Notes: generated by a model from the sequence alone, not told the origin. Counted from the stretch's first letter, positions 27,778-38,584 are shown. The stretch is 64,000 nucleotides of DNA from Modicisalibacter luteus DSM 23508 (GCF_000378505.1 NZ_KB899989.1:236321-300320), one strand, 5' to 3'. Numbers and translations: made by a program.

Positions 27778-30198
27778 CTATTGGAATTGGGTTGGCCGAT
27801 AACCCGGAATGGACTCTTCGAAGAAGCTTTCGGTTCCCTGACCGACGCCTCCCAACCCCTTGAACACGAAGCGCAGGAATATCCCACGGTCGGTATAATC
27901 ATCTTCAGTAGTATTGGCCGTATCGTTATCCTCAATCCACTCGCGCCACGCTACCTGCACGCCGTAACAGCAATCGTTCCACTGTACGCCGGCCAACTGC
28001 TCCAGAGCCCGATCGTTGGTGTTGTCATAAGTGAAGCGCCCGATCAAGTCCAGGTTGGCACTGGCCCGGTAGGCGAACGACACGTCGTAATCCTCACGGT
28101 TGTAGCCCAGCCGATCCTCCGCATCACCGGAGGGATCGAATCCCTGCAGCTGCCAGCGGTATCCCAGGTTCAGTACGTGTCCTTCGGGGTGCCGGTAGCG
28201 CAGATAGGTCGCCGTGCGCTCAGTCAACTCGCGATGCGCATCGTAGAACCACTCATAGCGGGTGCTCCAGCGGTCGGTCACCTGCCAATCGAGCTGCGTC
28301 ACCACCGGCGAGCGGTCTCGGGTGGCATCGTACCAGGCCTGGTAGTTACTCTCCCGGTCGGGCAGGTCCAGGTCGCCCTCCATGCCGATTTCGCGATCGT
28401 CGAGGTAGGCGCTCTGGCCCACGCCCAGCGAGACGCGCTCACGTCCGCTGTCATCCTCGATGAAGCGGGTCGACACGCCATACGAGAGCTTGTTGACGTC
28501 TCCGACCCGGTCGGCACCCGAGAAGCGATAGGGCGTCCACAACTGACCCCAGGAAAATGCTCGCTCACTGGTATCGAAATCAGGAAACTCGCTCTGATCG
28601 CGCTCCGGAACATAGGCATAGTAGAGTCGGGGTTCCAGCGTCTGGCGCCACGCCGAGTCGAACAGGTCGACGTCACGCTCGAAGACCAGGCCACTATCGA
28701 GCGAGCTGACCGGCACGGTACGCGTCAGGCCGGTATCGAAGTCGGTCTCGCGCTCGCCGTAATCCAGGTCATAGGCGGTGTACAGCAGCGCAAAGCGCGG
28801 CTCGAGGAAACCCCAGGATTCATCGCCCCGCCAGCCCACGGCCGGTGCCAGATGGACACGCGACCCAGTGGCCGATTCGCGCAGCGGCACAGCGGTCTCG
28901 TCCACATCGCGCCAGAAGTAGGTCGCATTGGAGCGCCACTGCTGGTAAAACCCGTTGTCCTGCTCCCAACTGGCATTGGCAGTCAGGCTGGGTAAGCGGT
29001 AGAACGGCTTGTCATTTTCATCCAAAGGGTACTCAAGGCGTTGATACCCTTGTGTCCTGGCTTCGAGATACCAGGTCGTGCCGCTGTAGCTGAGCTGGGC
29101 CAGTCGAGATAGATATTCGGTTTCTGCTTCACCGAAGTCACGGCCGAAGTCGTCGAAGTAGCGCCCGTCGCTGGCTGCGCCGTAGCGCAGGTTGTAGCGC
29201 AGGCGGGGCGAAAAGCGGCCGCGATGCAGGTAATCGACGTACCAGCGATCCTCACCCTCAAAGGCGTCTTCTGGATCGTTGGGGTTGTCGCTTTCGCCCG
29301 CCTTATCGCTAGACAGATAGGCACCTTCGATCTGTCCTTCGTCCGTCGGGAAAAGGTAGCGGAATTCTCCCCCCATCAGCAGGCCGTGGTTGCTGACCCA
29401 GCGCGGCGTGATGGTGGCATCGTAGTTGGGCCCAAGATTCAGGTAATAGGGTTGGGCGTAATCGAAGGAGTCACCCGAAATGCCAATGGTCGGCCACAAG
29501 AAACCGGACTGGCGACGGTCGTCGATGGGAAAGCGCACCCAGGGCCAGTAGAACACCGGCACGTGGCCCACCTCCAACCGCGCATGAGTGGCGGTACCGA
29601 AGCCCTCCTCTCGGTCCAGCACCACATCGTTGCTGACCAGACGCCAGAGGTTATTGCCAGGCTCGCAAGTGGTGTAGCTGGCTTCGCGAAGGCGATAACG
29701 GCCATCTTCGAGCCGAGCCAGGCGTTGGGCATCGCCGCGCAGGCGCTGTTCATGCACGACGTAATGTGCAGTATCCACCTGAGCGGCATCGCTATCGAGG
29801 GCCAATTGTCCCGACTCGCCGCGTACCAGCAGGCTACGGTCGCGCAGTGTCAGGGGCCCTTCCGCGAACGCGGTATCCCTCGCCGCATTGACACGCACCA
29901 GCGGAGCCTGGAGCTGGCTGGTGTCGCGCCGCAACACGACTTCACCGCGCAGTAGTGTTTCCCCTGCTTCGCCATACTCGGCGCTATCCGATGACGACAG
30001 GATCTGCTCAGGCGTCTCGCCGGGGGCAAGCGCGTAGGGAGGCATGACGTAGCGCCCCCGGCAGAGCGCATTGGATGGGGCATCCGCCCCCCAGGGCTGC
30101 CAGTCGAGACGTTCCGCCGGCAGCGAAGGCGGTGGCGCCGCCTGGGCATGGTGCGCGGCCAGGCCGGCAAGGGCAGTCCACAACAATCGCTTGCCCAT
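27778..30198 (-). CDS. lptD: LPS-assembly outer-membrane protein LptD
   Basis: An 806-residue protein with a signal peptide (cleavage near AQA at 20), a periplasmic OstA-like domain and a long beta barrel ending in Phe-Gln. With LptE it places lipopolysaccharide in the outer leaflet. Disulphide cysteines follow the LptD pattern: C46 near the N-terminus, one in TTCEPGNN and the vicinal pair in WNDCCYGVQVAW. Barrel markers include SGFLWPTIGISG and YYLNLGPNYDATITPRW. It is the first gene of the chain lptD-surA-pdxA-rsmA-apaG-apaH-glpE-cca and is divergent from amgK. Confidence 0.96.
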   Translation of the reverse strand: MGKRLLWTALAGLAAHHAQAAPPPSLPAERLDWQPWGADAPSNALCRGRYVMPPYALAPGETPEQILSSSDSAEYGEAGETLLRGEVVLRRDTSQLQAPLVRVNAARDTAFAEGPLTLRDRSLLVRGESGQLALDSDAAQVDTAHYVVHEQRLRGDAQRLARLEDGRYRLREASYTTCEPGNNLWRLVSNDVVLDREEGFGTATHARLEVGHVPVFYWPWVRFPIDDRRQSGFLWPTIGISGDSFDYAQPYYLNLGPNYDATITPRWVSNHGLLMGGEFRYLFPTDEGQIEGAYLSSDKAGESDNPNDPEDAFEGEDRWYVDYLHRGRFSPRLRYNLRYGAASDGRYFDDFGRDFGEAETEYLSRLAQLSYSGTTWYLEARTQGYQRLEYPLDENDKPFYRLPSLTANASWEQDNGFYQQWRSNATYFWRDVDETAVPLRESATGSRVHLAPAVGWRGDESWGFLEPRFALLYTAYDLDYGERETDFDTGLTRTVPVSSLDSGLVFERDVDLFDSAWRQTLEPRLYYAYVPERDQSEFPDFDTSERAFSWGQLWTPYRFSGADRVGDVNKLSYGVSTRFIEDDSGRERVSLGVGQSAYLDDREIGMEGDLDLPDRESNYQAWYDATRDRSPVVTQLDWQVTDRWSTRYEWFYDAHRELTERTATYLRYRHPEGHVLNLGYRWQLQGFDPSGDAEDRLGYNREDYDVSFAYRASANLDLIGRFTYDNTNDRALEQLAGVQWNDCCYGVQVAWREWIEDNDTANTTEDDYTDRGIFLRFVFKGLGGVGQGTESFFEESIPGYRPTQFQ

Positions 30199-30231
30199 GA
30201 ATCCTCGGTGTCCTTGACGATTGGAATCGGT

Positions 30232-30237
30232 ATTATA
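30232..30237 (-). promoter_or_regulatory. lptD: Candidate -10 box (TATAAT) for lptD
   Basis: A perfect TATAAT on the minus strand, 34 bases upstream of the lptD start and preceded by TG. No clear -35 is seen, and no sigma-E type box. The site lies in the 149-bp divergent region with amgK. Confidence 0.4.
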
Positions 30238-30347
30238 CAGTCCCCGTGCCGCACGTCCTCCCTTCGATCGCGTAGTGAGTCGAGGGGTTGCGTTGGGAAC
30301 GCCTCAGCATGCGGCGGCGAATCGACCTCGTCAACCAAGGAGCCCGC

Positions 30348-32047
<1,700 letters not shown>

Positions 32048-32132
32048 CCGGACGGGGCGCCATTCGCCCCTGCGATATAACCAAGATGCTACCCTGCGTC
32101 ATCACGATACCAACCAGAAGGAAAACGAATCG

Positions 32133-32552
32133 ATGAAAGCCAGCGTCAAGTGGACCGACGGCCGCCAGTTCGTGGCGGAATCCGGCAGTGGTCACAGTGT
32201 CGTCATCGATGGCCCACCCGACCACGGCGGCCGCAATACCGGCCCGCGTCCCATGGAAATGCTGTTAATGGGCATGGGTGCGTGCACTTCCTTCGATGTG
32301 TTGGAGATTCTCGACAAGTCTCGCGCGCCGGTCAGTGATTGTGTGGCAAGCATCGAGGCCGAACGTGCCGACAGCGTGCCAAGCGTTTTCACCAAGATCC
32401 ATGTGCACTTCACGGTGACCGGCAAAAGCCTCAAGGAAAATCAGGTCAAACGGGCCGTGGAACTCTCCGCCGAGAAATATTGCAGCGCATCGATTATGCT
32501 CGCCCAAGGTGGGGTCGAAATCACTCACTCTTACGAGATCGTCGAGGGGTAA
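32133..32552 (+). CDS. OsmC-family protein, YhfA-like
   Basis: A 139-residue OsmC/Ohr-fold protein. GPRPMEMLLMGMGACTSFDV has the first conserved cysteine (51) and KYCSASIMLAQGGVEITHSY the second (about 117), the redox pair of the family. The sequence is of the YhfA type, whose role is not established; OsmC and Ohr proper reduce organic peroxides. It stands alone on this strand between murU and a bidirectional terminator. Confidence 0.85.
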   Translation: MKASVKWTDGRQFVAESGSGHSVVIDGPPDHGGRNTGPRPMEMLLMGMGACTSFDVLEILDKSRAPVSDCVASIEAERADSVPSVFTKIHVHFTVTGKSLKENQVKRAVELSAEKYCSASIMLAQGGVEITHSYEIVEG

Positions 32553-32574
32553 ACACGCCATCAAGCCATGATGA

Positions 32575-32602
32575 AAAAAGCCCGCTTTGATTGCGGGCTT
32601 TT
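32575..32602. terminator. Bidirectional terminator between osmC-like and alkA-like genes
   Basis: AAAAGCCCGC (32576-32585) and GCGGGCTTTT (32593-32602) form a 10-bp stem with a 7-base loop. It has A residues before and T residues after, so it can stop transcription from both sides. Confidence 0.88.
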
Positions 32603-32620
32603 CGTATCGGACATCAGCGG

Positions 32621-33226
32621 TTACAGCGGCGGGGCGTCGACATGACGCCACAGGTAAAGCGCCAGCCACGAACGATGAGGTGCGAATCGTGCGGCAGTGC
32701 GTATCGTCTTGCGTCGCGGGCTGGTCAGCCGGGTAAGAGTCTTGCGTGCAGCAACGTCTCCGTCCGGCCAGACATCCTCATTGCCGTAATAGAAGATGGA
32801 AATCATGTCCGCGGTCCACTGGCCCACGCCCCACAGCGCCGTGAGCCGCCGGGAACGTTCAGCATGATCGAGTGGACGCAGCACCTCGGCCTCGAGCTCG
32901 CCAAGTCGCGCCTGCTCGGCGATGGCACAGATGGCCCGCGTCTTGGCCATTGATAGGCCACAGGCGCGCAACGCCTCACCATTGGCCTCGACAAAAAAGT
33001 CAGCCAGCGGGGTCTCGCCGGCAGCTGCGAGGACGCGGTGCCAGATTGCCTGCGCCGCCTTTACCGATAGCTGCTGGCCGGCTACGGAACGACATAGCCG
33101 CTCGGCGAGAGGTTGCGAATCGTCGACATTGAACTCGACCGGACCGCCCCGAATCATGGCCTCGGCAAGCTCTGTGCTCAGCCCTTCAGCGATTGAGACG
33201 AAGCGCTCGTGGATAGCCTGCGACAT
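32621..33226 (-). CDS. DNA-3-methyladenine glycosylase, short AlkA-type
   Basis: A 201-residue HhH-GPD superfamily glycosylase. The helix-hairpin-helix and catalytic region reads LTALWGVGQWTADMISIFYY followed by WPDGDVAARKTL, whose Asp is the likely catalytic residue. It would remove alkylated purines from DNA. E. coli AlkA is 282 residues with an extra N-terminal domain, which is absent here; the length fits the compact AlkA2/Mag type. ATG 33226 opens the conserved part. It starts close to the coq7 stop and ogt, another alkylation-repair gene, lies 30 kb away. Confidence 0.85.
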   Translation of the reverse strand: MSQAIHERFVSIAEGLSTELAEAMIRGGPVEFNVDDSQPLAERLCRSVAGQQLSVKAAQAIWHRVLAAAGETPLADFFVEANGEALRACGLSMAKTRAICAIAEQARLGELEAEVLRPLDHAERSRRLTALWGVGQWTADMISIFYYGNEDVWPDGDVAARKTLTRLTSPRRKTIRTAARFAPHRSWLALYLWRHVDAPPL

Positions 33227-33237
33227 GACGAGGCGGC

Positions 33238-33879
33238 TTATACGCGGTAGACGCTCGTGGTCATCACTTTCGACATAAGCCTCATGCCAAGTTTCACCGG
33301 GGCCGGGAAACGCGAGCCCCCGGCTTCGAGCGCCCAACGTTCGTGATGCGCCTCGTCTGCACGCATCTGCTCGAGTACGGCCCGCGAGCGGCGATCGCCG
33401 GCCGGCAGCGCCTTGAGATGTGCATCGAGATGACGGCCAACCTGCTCCTCGGTGGCAGCGACGAAGCCCAGGCTGACCCGATCACCCACCGCACCGGCAG
33501 TTGCTCCCAGGCCGAAGGAGGCCACATAGAACAGCGGATTGAGATAGCTGGCCCGCCCCCCGAGTTCCTCGAGCCGCTCATCACACCAGGCCAGGTGATC
33601 GATCTCCTCCTGGGCCGCATGCTCCATTTGCTCACGTGTGTCGAGCAGCTTGGCGGTCAGCCCTTGGCCCTGATAAAGCGCCTGGGCGCATACCTCGCCA
33701 GTATGGTTGATGCGCATGAGGCCCTCGGCATGGCGACGCTCGGCATCGTCCATGTCGCCATCGAGTGCCTTGATGGCCGGCGAGGGACGTGAAGGCTGGG
33801 CCGCATGGGGTACCAGTGTCCGCAGCACGGTATCGAACTGATGAATAAAATTGTCGGTACGCGTCAGCTTGCGAAGCAT
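33238..33879 (-). CDS. coq7: Demethoxyubiquinone hydroxylase Coq7
   Basis: A 213-residue ferritin-like di-iron hydroxylase for the penultimate step of ubiquinone synthesis. Iron ligands are in [17 protein letters not shown] (Glu at 62), [10 protein letters not shown] (E92, H95), [12 protein letters not shown] (about E144) and [10 protein letters not shown] (E176, H179). Gammaproteobacteria have either this enzyme or the flavoprotein UbiF; here it is Coq7. Start and length are normal. Confidence 0.95.
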   Translation of the reverse strand: MLRKLTRTDNFIHQFDTVLRTLVPHAAQPSRPSPAIKALDGDMDDAERRHAEGLMRINHTGEVCAQALYQGQGLTAKLLDTREQMEHAAQEEIDHLAWCDERLEELGGRASYLNPLFYVASFGLGATAGAVGDRVSLGFVAATEEQVGRHLDAHLKALPAGDRRSRAVLEQMRADEAHHERWALEAGGSRFPAPVKLGMRLMSKVMTTSVYRV

Positions 33880-33965
33880 GCCACCCCCCTTAAGAACGAA
33901 AGGAACCTGTTATGCGTTTAGAGTCGGCCTGATCAAGGTGAGCCACCAGACAGCACACCAGAAGA

Positions 33966-33986
33966 GCCACACCCGAAAGGTGTGGC
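33966..33986. terminator. Stem-loop downstream of hinT
   Basis: GCCACACC (33966-33973) and GGTGTGGC (33979-33986) form an 8-bp stem with a CGAAA loop in the 173-bp gap between hinT and coq7. There is no T-run on either side, so it is a weak terminator candidate. Confidence 0.45.
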
Positions 33987-34052
33987 CCTGTATGCATCGG
34001 ATACGTCGCTGCACTCGTCATGGTGGATCCGTCTTGCGGATCGCTGCTGCGG

Positions 34053-34394
34053 CTACCCCGCCGGCCAGGTAAAGTGCCGACCGCCCATCAGATGCATGTG
34101 TATATGATAGACCGATTGGCCGCCATCTTCATTGCAGTTCATCACCACACGATAGCCGTTGTCGGCGAACCCCAGTTGCTTGGCCAACTTGGCTGCAGTG
34201 AACTGCAACCGCCCAATCAGCGCCAGGTCCACCTCCTCGATGTCATTGAGCGTAGCAATGTGTTTCTTGGGCACGATCAGGATATGAGTGGGTGCCTTGG
34301 GGTCGATGTCGTTGAAGGCCAGCACTTGCTCGTCTTCATAAACGATATCCGGTTCGATCTCGCGATCGACCATCTTGCAGAACAGACAATCCAT
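34053..34394 (-). CDS. hinT: HIT-family purine nucleoside phosphoramidase
   Basis: A 113-residue histidine-triad protein. DCLFCKMVDREIEPDIVYED at the start and SVYHIHMHLMGGR near the end give the HxHxH active site. It hydrolyses adenosine phosphoramidates such as AMP-lysine. It stands between prkB and coq7 in the same direction. Confidence 0.93.
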   Translation of the reverse strand: MDCLFCKMVDREIEPDIVYEDEQVLAFNDIDPKAPTHILIVPKKHIATLNDIEEVDLALIGRLQFTAAKLAKQLGFADNGYRVVMNCNEDGGQSVYHIHMHLMGGRHFTWPAG

Positions 34395-34545
34395 GGCTCA
34401 CGTCTCCTCGCTATTGATTGGCATCCCTTGCTGGACAGCATAAAACAAAGCCTACGGAACGCAGAAGGCGGGGGCTAACAATCGCTTGGCCGAGCCTTCG
34501 ATGAGCGCGCAACACCAACGATTCGGCTCCGCAAGCCTTTCGCTC

Positions 34546-35418
34546 TCAGCGGAATCGCCGCTGGCCCAGTAAATGCTTCACCACTGGCCCGAGTATCAGT
34601 TCCATCGCCAGCGACATACGCGCACCGGGGACCACCAGCGTGTGCGGCCGGCTCATGAAGGAGTCCTGGATCATCGCCAGCAGGTAAGGGAAGTCCACCG
34701 TGGATGGATCGCGAAAGCGTATCACCACGAAGGATTCGGCATCGGTGGGAATATCCTGCACCTCGAAGGGGTTGGAGGTGTCCACTGTCGGAACGCGCTG
34801 GAAGTTGATATGTGTGCGTGAAAATTGCGGCTGGATGTAACGCACATAGTCGTGCATGCGGCCCAGGATGGTATCGATCACCGCTTCCTGGGAGTAACCG
34901 CGCAGCTTGGTGTCGCGGTCGATCTTCTGGATCCACTCCAGGTTCATGGTCGGCGCGACACCAATAAGCAGGTCGACATACCGGGCGATATCGTACTCAC
35001 CGGTCACCAGGCCACCATGCAGCCCCTCATAGAAAAGCAGATCCGTGCCGCAGGGCAACGCTTGCCACTCGGTGAATGTGCCGACCTTGTAGCCGGCCTC
35101 GATCATGCGTTTGTCCTCGGCATGGATGTAATGCCGGAAGGTGCCACTGCCATGCTCACCGTACTCCTGAAACAGCGCCTCGAGCCGATCCAGCAGGTTG
35201 GCTTCGACGGCGAAGTGTGACAGCTCGTCGGTGCGCTCGGGCTCCTCGCGAAAGATCCGGGTCAGCTCTTCCTTGGTGTAACGGTGGAAGGCATCGCCGT
35301 CGACAAAGGCGGCATGCACGTCTTCACGGGAAAACATGCGCTCGAAGGTGCGCCTCACGGTCGTGGTGCCGGCTCCCGATGAGCCTGTTACGGCGATAAT
35401 GGGATATTCCCGCGACAT
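34546..35418 (-). CDS. prkB: Phosphoribulokinase-family protein, PrkB type
   Basis: A 290-residue P-loop kinase. Walker A GSSGAGTTT is at 12-20 in PIIAVTGSSGAGTTTVRRTF, and PEVQD-like, FYEGLHGGLVTGEYDIARYV and HINFQRVPTVDTSNPF are family-typical. It resembles E. coli PrkB/YhfE of unknown physiological role rather than the Calvin-cycle enzyme in context, as no RuBisCO or other Calvin gene is in the window. ATG 35418 overlaps the stop of the thioesterase gene, and the frame upstream lies inside that gene. Confidence 0.88.
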   Translation of the reverse strand: MSREYPIIAVTGSSGAGTTTVRRTFERMFSREDVHAAFVDGDAFHRYTKEELTRIFREEPERTDELSHFAVEANLLDRLEALFQEYGEHGSGTFRHYIHAEDKRMIEAGYKVGTFTEWQALPCGTDLLFYEGLHGGLVTGEYDIARYVDLLIGVAPTMNLEWIQKIDRDTKLRGYSQEAVIDTILGRMHDYVRYIQPQFSRTHINFQRVPTVDTSNPFEVQDIPTDAESFVVIRFRDPSTVDFPYLLAMIQDSFMSRPHTLVVPGARMSLAMELILGPVVKHLLGQRRFR

Positions 35419-35867
35419 CAAACGTCTCCCCGCTGCTTGGCCTTGGCCAGCGCCTCGGCGAAGGCTGGGGGCAATTCGACCGGCTCGCCGCCGGCCGGGT
35501 CGAGCAGGACCACGCCGACACGTGCCAGAGCCACGGTACGCTCGTCGGCGAGGCGCCATAACCGCTGGTAAACGCTGAAACCCCGCCCGCTTGCCACCGG
35601 GATCGCCGAGTCCACGGCCAGGGCATCCGGCCAGCGCGCCTCAGCGCGGTATTGGATGGCAAGATCAGCCACCACGCTGGGGTGTCCAAGTACGTCCCAC
35701 TCGTGAAACCCGAGCGCCTCGAACATATGCGCACGGGCCTCATGGAGCAAGGTGATAACGGCGTCATGCGCAAGATGACGACCGTAGTTCATGTCGCCGA
35801 TGCGCACCGGCAGTTGATACCGATGCACGAGGTCCGTCGAGGGGAATTCCAGGCGAACACGTTCCAT
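35418..35867 (-). CDS. Acyl-CoA thioesterase, hotdog fold (4HBT family)
   Basis: A 149-residue hotdog-fold protein of the 4-hydroxybenzoyl-CoA thioesterase/YbgC group. VRIGDMNYGRHLAHDAVITL near 21-40 contains the Asp-Asn-Gly-His pattern of the catalytic loop. It would hydrolyse an acyl-CoA in the cytoplasm; the acyl group is unknown. It lies 36 bases after purD and overlaps prkB by one base, suggesting a purD-thioesterase-prkB transcript. Confidence 0.85.
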   Translation of the reverse strand: MERVRLEFPSTDLVHRYQLPVRIGDMNYGRHLAHDAVITLLHEARAHMFEALGFHEWDVLGHPSVVADLAIQYRAEARWPDALAVDSAIPVASGRGFSVYQRLWRLADERTVALARVGVVLLDPAGGEPVELPPAFAEALAKAKQRGDV

Positions 35868-35903
35868 GTCATGAGTCCCTGCGCAAGCGGTCGATACCGG
35901 CGT

Positions 35904-37190
35904 TCAGCCTTCACGGGCAATGGCGCGGTAGGCGATGTCACGCCGGTAGAGGGCATCCTCCCAACGAATCGCCTCCACACCGTCGTAGGCCCGATTGCGA
36001 GCGCTAGACACTCGCTCGCCCAAGGCAGTTACACATAGCACGCGCCCACCGCTGGTGACGACCCGACCTTCGTCGTCTTCCGCAGTGCCGGCGTGGAAGA
36101 CCTTGCAGCCTGCCGCTTCGGCAGCGTCCAGTCCCTCAATGGCATCGCCCTTGCGGTAGCTACCGGGATAGCCACCGGCGGCCATGACTACTCCCACGGC
36201 AGCGCGAGGATCCCACTCGCAGTTTTCTTGATCCAGGCGCCCTTCGGCGCCGGCCAGGCACAGCTTGACTAGATCGGATTTCAGACGCAGCAGAATCGGC
36301 TGGGTCTCGGGATCGCCAAAGCGGCAATTGTACTCGATCACCTTGGGAGCACCGTCGGTGCCGATCATCAGCCCTGCATACAGAAAACCAGTGTAAGCAT
36401 GGCCTTCGTCGGCCATGCCGCGCACGGTGGGCTGAATGACCTCGTCGAGAACGCGTTGGTAAACCGCATCGGTGACCACCGGCGCTGGCGAATAGGCGCC
36501 CATGCCCCCTGTGTTGGGGCCGGTATCACCTTCACCGACACGCTTATGGTCCTGACTGGTGGCCATCGGCAGGATATGCTCACCGTCGACCATGACGATG
36601 AAGCTGGCCTCCTCACCCTCGAGAAACTCCTCGATGACCACACGCGCACCGGCATCGCCGAAGGCATTGGCTTCGAGCATATCACGCACGGCAGCCTCGG
36701 CCTCGGCCTGAGTCATGGCGACGACCACCCCCTTGCCCGCTGCCAACCCATCGGCTTTGATGACGATCGGAGCGCCCTTTTCGGCGAGATAGGCCAGAGC
36801 CGCATCGACGTCGGTAAAGGTGGCGTATTCGGCAGTGGGAATGGCGTGGCGCGCCAGAAAATCCTTGGTGAAGGACTTGGATCCCTCCAGCTGAGCGGCA
36901 GCCTGGGTCGGTCCGAAGATCTTCAACCCCGCGGCACGGAAGCGATCGACCACACCGGCTACCAACGGCGCTTCAGGGCCGACAATGGTCAGCTCGACTG
37001 CGTGGTCACGGGCAAAGGCTTCCAGGCCAGCCAGATCGTCGGCAGCAATGTTCACGTTGGTCAGCTTGGACTCACGGGCGGTACCGGCGTTGCCGGGCGC
37101 CACGAAGACCGACTCGACATAAGGCGACTGTGCCGCCTTCCAGGCCAATGCATGCTCGCGGCCACCGCCGCCGATGATGAGAACCTTCAT
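35904..37190 (-). CDS. purD: Phosphoribosylamine-glycine ligase
   Basis: A 428-residue ATP-grasp enzyme (GAR synthetase), step two of purine synthesis. It begins MKVLIIGGGGREHALAWKAA; PVIKADGLAAGKGVVVAMT and LDQENCEWDPRAAVGVVMA are family-typical, and GVLYAGLMI-like FLYAGLMIGTDG leads to EYNCRFGDPETQ. Length is standard. It is not next to purH here, unlike in E. coli. Confidence 0.96.
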   Translation of the reverse strand: MKVLIIGGGGREHALAWKAAQSPYVESVFVAPGNAGTARESKLTNVNIAADDLAGLEAFARDHAVELTIVGPEAPLVAGVVDRFRAAGLKIFGPTQAAAQLEGSKSFTKDFLARHAIPTAEYATFTDVDAALAYLAEKGAPIVIKADGLAAGKGVVVAMTQAEAEAAVRDMLEANAFGDAGARVVIEEFLEGEEASFIVMVDGEHILPMATSQDHKRVGEGDTGPNTGGMGAYSPAPVVTDAVYQRVLDEVIQPTVRGMADEGHAYTGFLYAGLMIGTDGAPKVIEYNCRFGDPETQPILLRLKSDLVKLCLAGAEGRLDQENCEWDPRAAVGVVMAAGGYPGSYRKGDAIEGLDAAEAAGCKVFHAGTAEDDEGRVVTSGGRVLCVTALGERVSSARNRAYDGVEAIRWEDALYRRDIAYRAIAREG

Positions 37191-37286
37191 CTACATAACC
37201 TTGCTCGGTAGTGGAATTCCAGGGAGCGGCATTATGTCAGAAAGCGGCCCGCCCCGCCTTCACGAAAGCCGACCCGCTCACCGGAC

Positions 37287-37742
37287 CTAGCGGGAGCCCT
37301 CGTCGTCCTTGTCAAACGGCGAGCGCGTCATGGCCTGCTGCCAGAAACGCATGTTCTCCTCGGCCATCTCTCGCATCAGCTCCATGGGCGTGTGGCGCAT
37401 GGCCTGCTGCCACTGGTCCTGCAGATGCTTCTGCTGCTCCAGCATCAATCGCGTACCCTGCTCCAGATAGCGCGCCAGCGGCAACGGTTGCGACATGGCA
37501 TAGACGCGAATCAACTGTTGGAGCAGATCGTTGGAAAAGACCTCGGCATCGCCGTCGGCCTGCTCCTGCTCAATGATGATCGACAACAGGATGGTGCGCG
37601 TCAGATCCTCGCCGGTTTTGGCATCCTCGACCCGGAACGTCTCCTCATCGAGAATAAGGTGACGTAAGTCCTCGAGGGTGACATAGCGACTCTGCTGCGT
37701 ATCGTAGAGTCGGCGGTTGGCATACTTGCGAATCACGCGCAC
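37287..37742 (-). CDS. phaR: Polyhydroxyalkanoate synthesis repressor PhaR
   Basis: A 151-residue PHB/PHA accumulation regulator. The N-terminal DNA-binding domain VIRKYANRRLYDTQQSRYVT and the following LEDLRHLI are nearly invariant in the family, and the C-terminal helical part (QDQWQQAMRHTPMELMREM) mediates granule binding. It represses phasin genes and itself until PHA granules titrate it. The start is a GTG at 37742 with GAGGAG 7 bases upstream. The promoter and a GTGCA-T-TGCAC dyad lie directly upstream, divergent from rsmE. No PHA synthase is in the window. Confidence 0.93.
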   Translation of the reverse strand: MRVIRKYANRRLYDTQQSRYVTLEDLRHLILDEETFRVEDAKTGEDLTRTILLSIIIEQEQADGDAEVFSNDLLQQLIRVYAMSQPLPLARYLEQGTRLMLEQQKHLQDQWQQAMRHTPMELMREMAEENMRFWQQAMTRSPFDKDDEGSR

Positions 37743-37759
37743 GGCGCAGCTCCTCTTTG

Positions 37760-37793
37760 ATTATATTCGGCTTGTCTGCATTGTGCATTGCAC
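37760..37793. promoter_or_regulatory. phaR: phaR promoter with overlapping dyad, candidate autoregulatory operator
   Basis: On the minus strand a perfect TATAAT (37760-37765) serves phaR. The GTGCATTGCAC dyad at 37783-37793 covers the -35 position. TGCATTG also occurs twice in a row. PhaR proteins are known to bind TGC-containing sites and to repress their own genes, so this is a plausible operator. Confidence 0.5.
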
Positions 37794-37859
37794 TAACCGG
37801 CTTGCAAATACTCTGTGACGCTCCTCGGGTAGAATGCACGCCTGCACGATGGAGACACC

Positions 37860-38573
37860 ATGAATCTGATTCTGCTCGACCCTACCGATATCGCGACCGA
37901 CGGACATGCCCGAGTGCACGACCCACGCCGGCTTCGCCACATGCACGACGTGCACCAGGCCAAGCCGGGTGACGAACTGACCCTGGGTGTCGAGAATGGC
38001 AGCCTGGGCCGAGGGCGTCTGCTGCATCTATCTCAGGACGAGGCCTGCTTCGCCATCGAGCACCTCGATCAGGTACCGCCGGCTCCACTGCCAGTGCACC
38101 TGGTCCTGGCCCTGCCTCGCCCGCGCATGCTGGCGCGCACCTTGGAGCATGTCACTGCACTGGGGGTTAAGCATATCACGCTCCTGCATACGCGCCGCGT
38201 GGAGAAAAGCTACTGGCAATCGCCTGAGCTGGCGCCAGAGCGCATACGCGAACACCTTATCTTGGGTCTCGAACAGGCGCGTGACACCCGACTTCCCGAG
38301 GTAACCCTGGCGACCCGCTTCCGCCCGTTCGTCGAGGACACCCTGCCCGGCCTGCTGGAGGGACGACGCGGCTTGCTGGCGCACCCGGGCATGACAACGC
38401 CCTGCCCGCGCGGCATCGACACGCCGAGCTTACTGCTGGTCGGCCCGGAAGGCGGCTTTATTCCCTACGAAGTGGAGCGCTTGCTCGAAGCGGGCTGTGA
38501 AGGCATCCACCTTGGCGAGCGGATACTGCGCGTCGAAACGGCTGTAACAGCCCTGTTGGCGCGCCTGTTCTGA
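37860..38573 (+). CDS. rsmE: 16S rRNA m3U1498 methyltransferase
   Basis: A 237-residue SPOUT methyltransferase. HLVLALPRPRMLARTLEHVT is in the catalytic domain, and the SAM-binding knot reads LLVGPEGGFIPYEVE and LGERILRVETAVTALLARL. It methylates U1498 in helix 44 of 16S rRNA. An RNA-binding PUA-like domain is N-terminal. It is divergent from phaR and convergent with the DUF748 gene. Confidence 0.95.
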   Translation: MNLILLDPTDIATDGHARVHDPRRLRHMHDVHQAKPGDELTLGVENGSLGRGRLLHLSQDEACFAIEHLDQVPPAPLPVHLVLALPRPRMLARTLEHVTALGVKHITLLHTRRVEKSYWQSPELAPERIREHLILGLEQARDTRLPEVTLATRFRPFVEDTLPGLLEGRRGLLAHPGMTTPCPRGIDTPSLLLVGPEGGFIPYEVERLLEAGCEGIHLGERILRVETAVTALLARLF

Positions 38574-38584
38574 GAAGTAGACGG

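Noticed and set aside
27604-28995. Long open frame on the plus strand opposite surA and lptD
   Set aside because: It is fully antisense to two well-conserved genes, shows no recognisable protein and is explained by high-GC codon structure of the real frames.
34546-35418. Phosphoribulokinase as a sign of autotrophy
   Set aside because: It is of the PrkB type, and no RuBisCO or other Calvin-cycle gene is present in the window.
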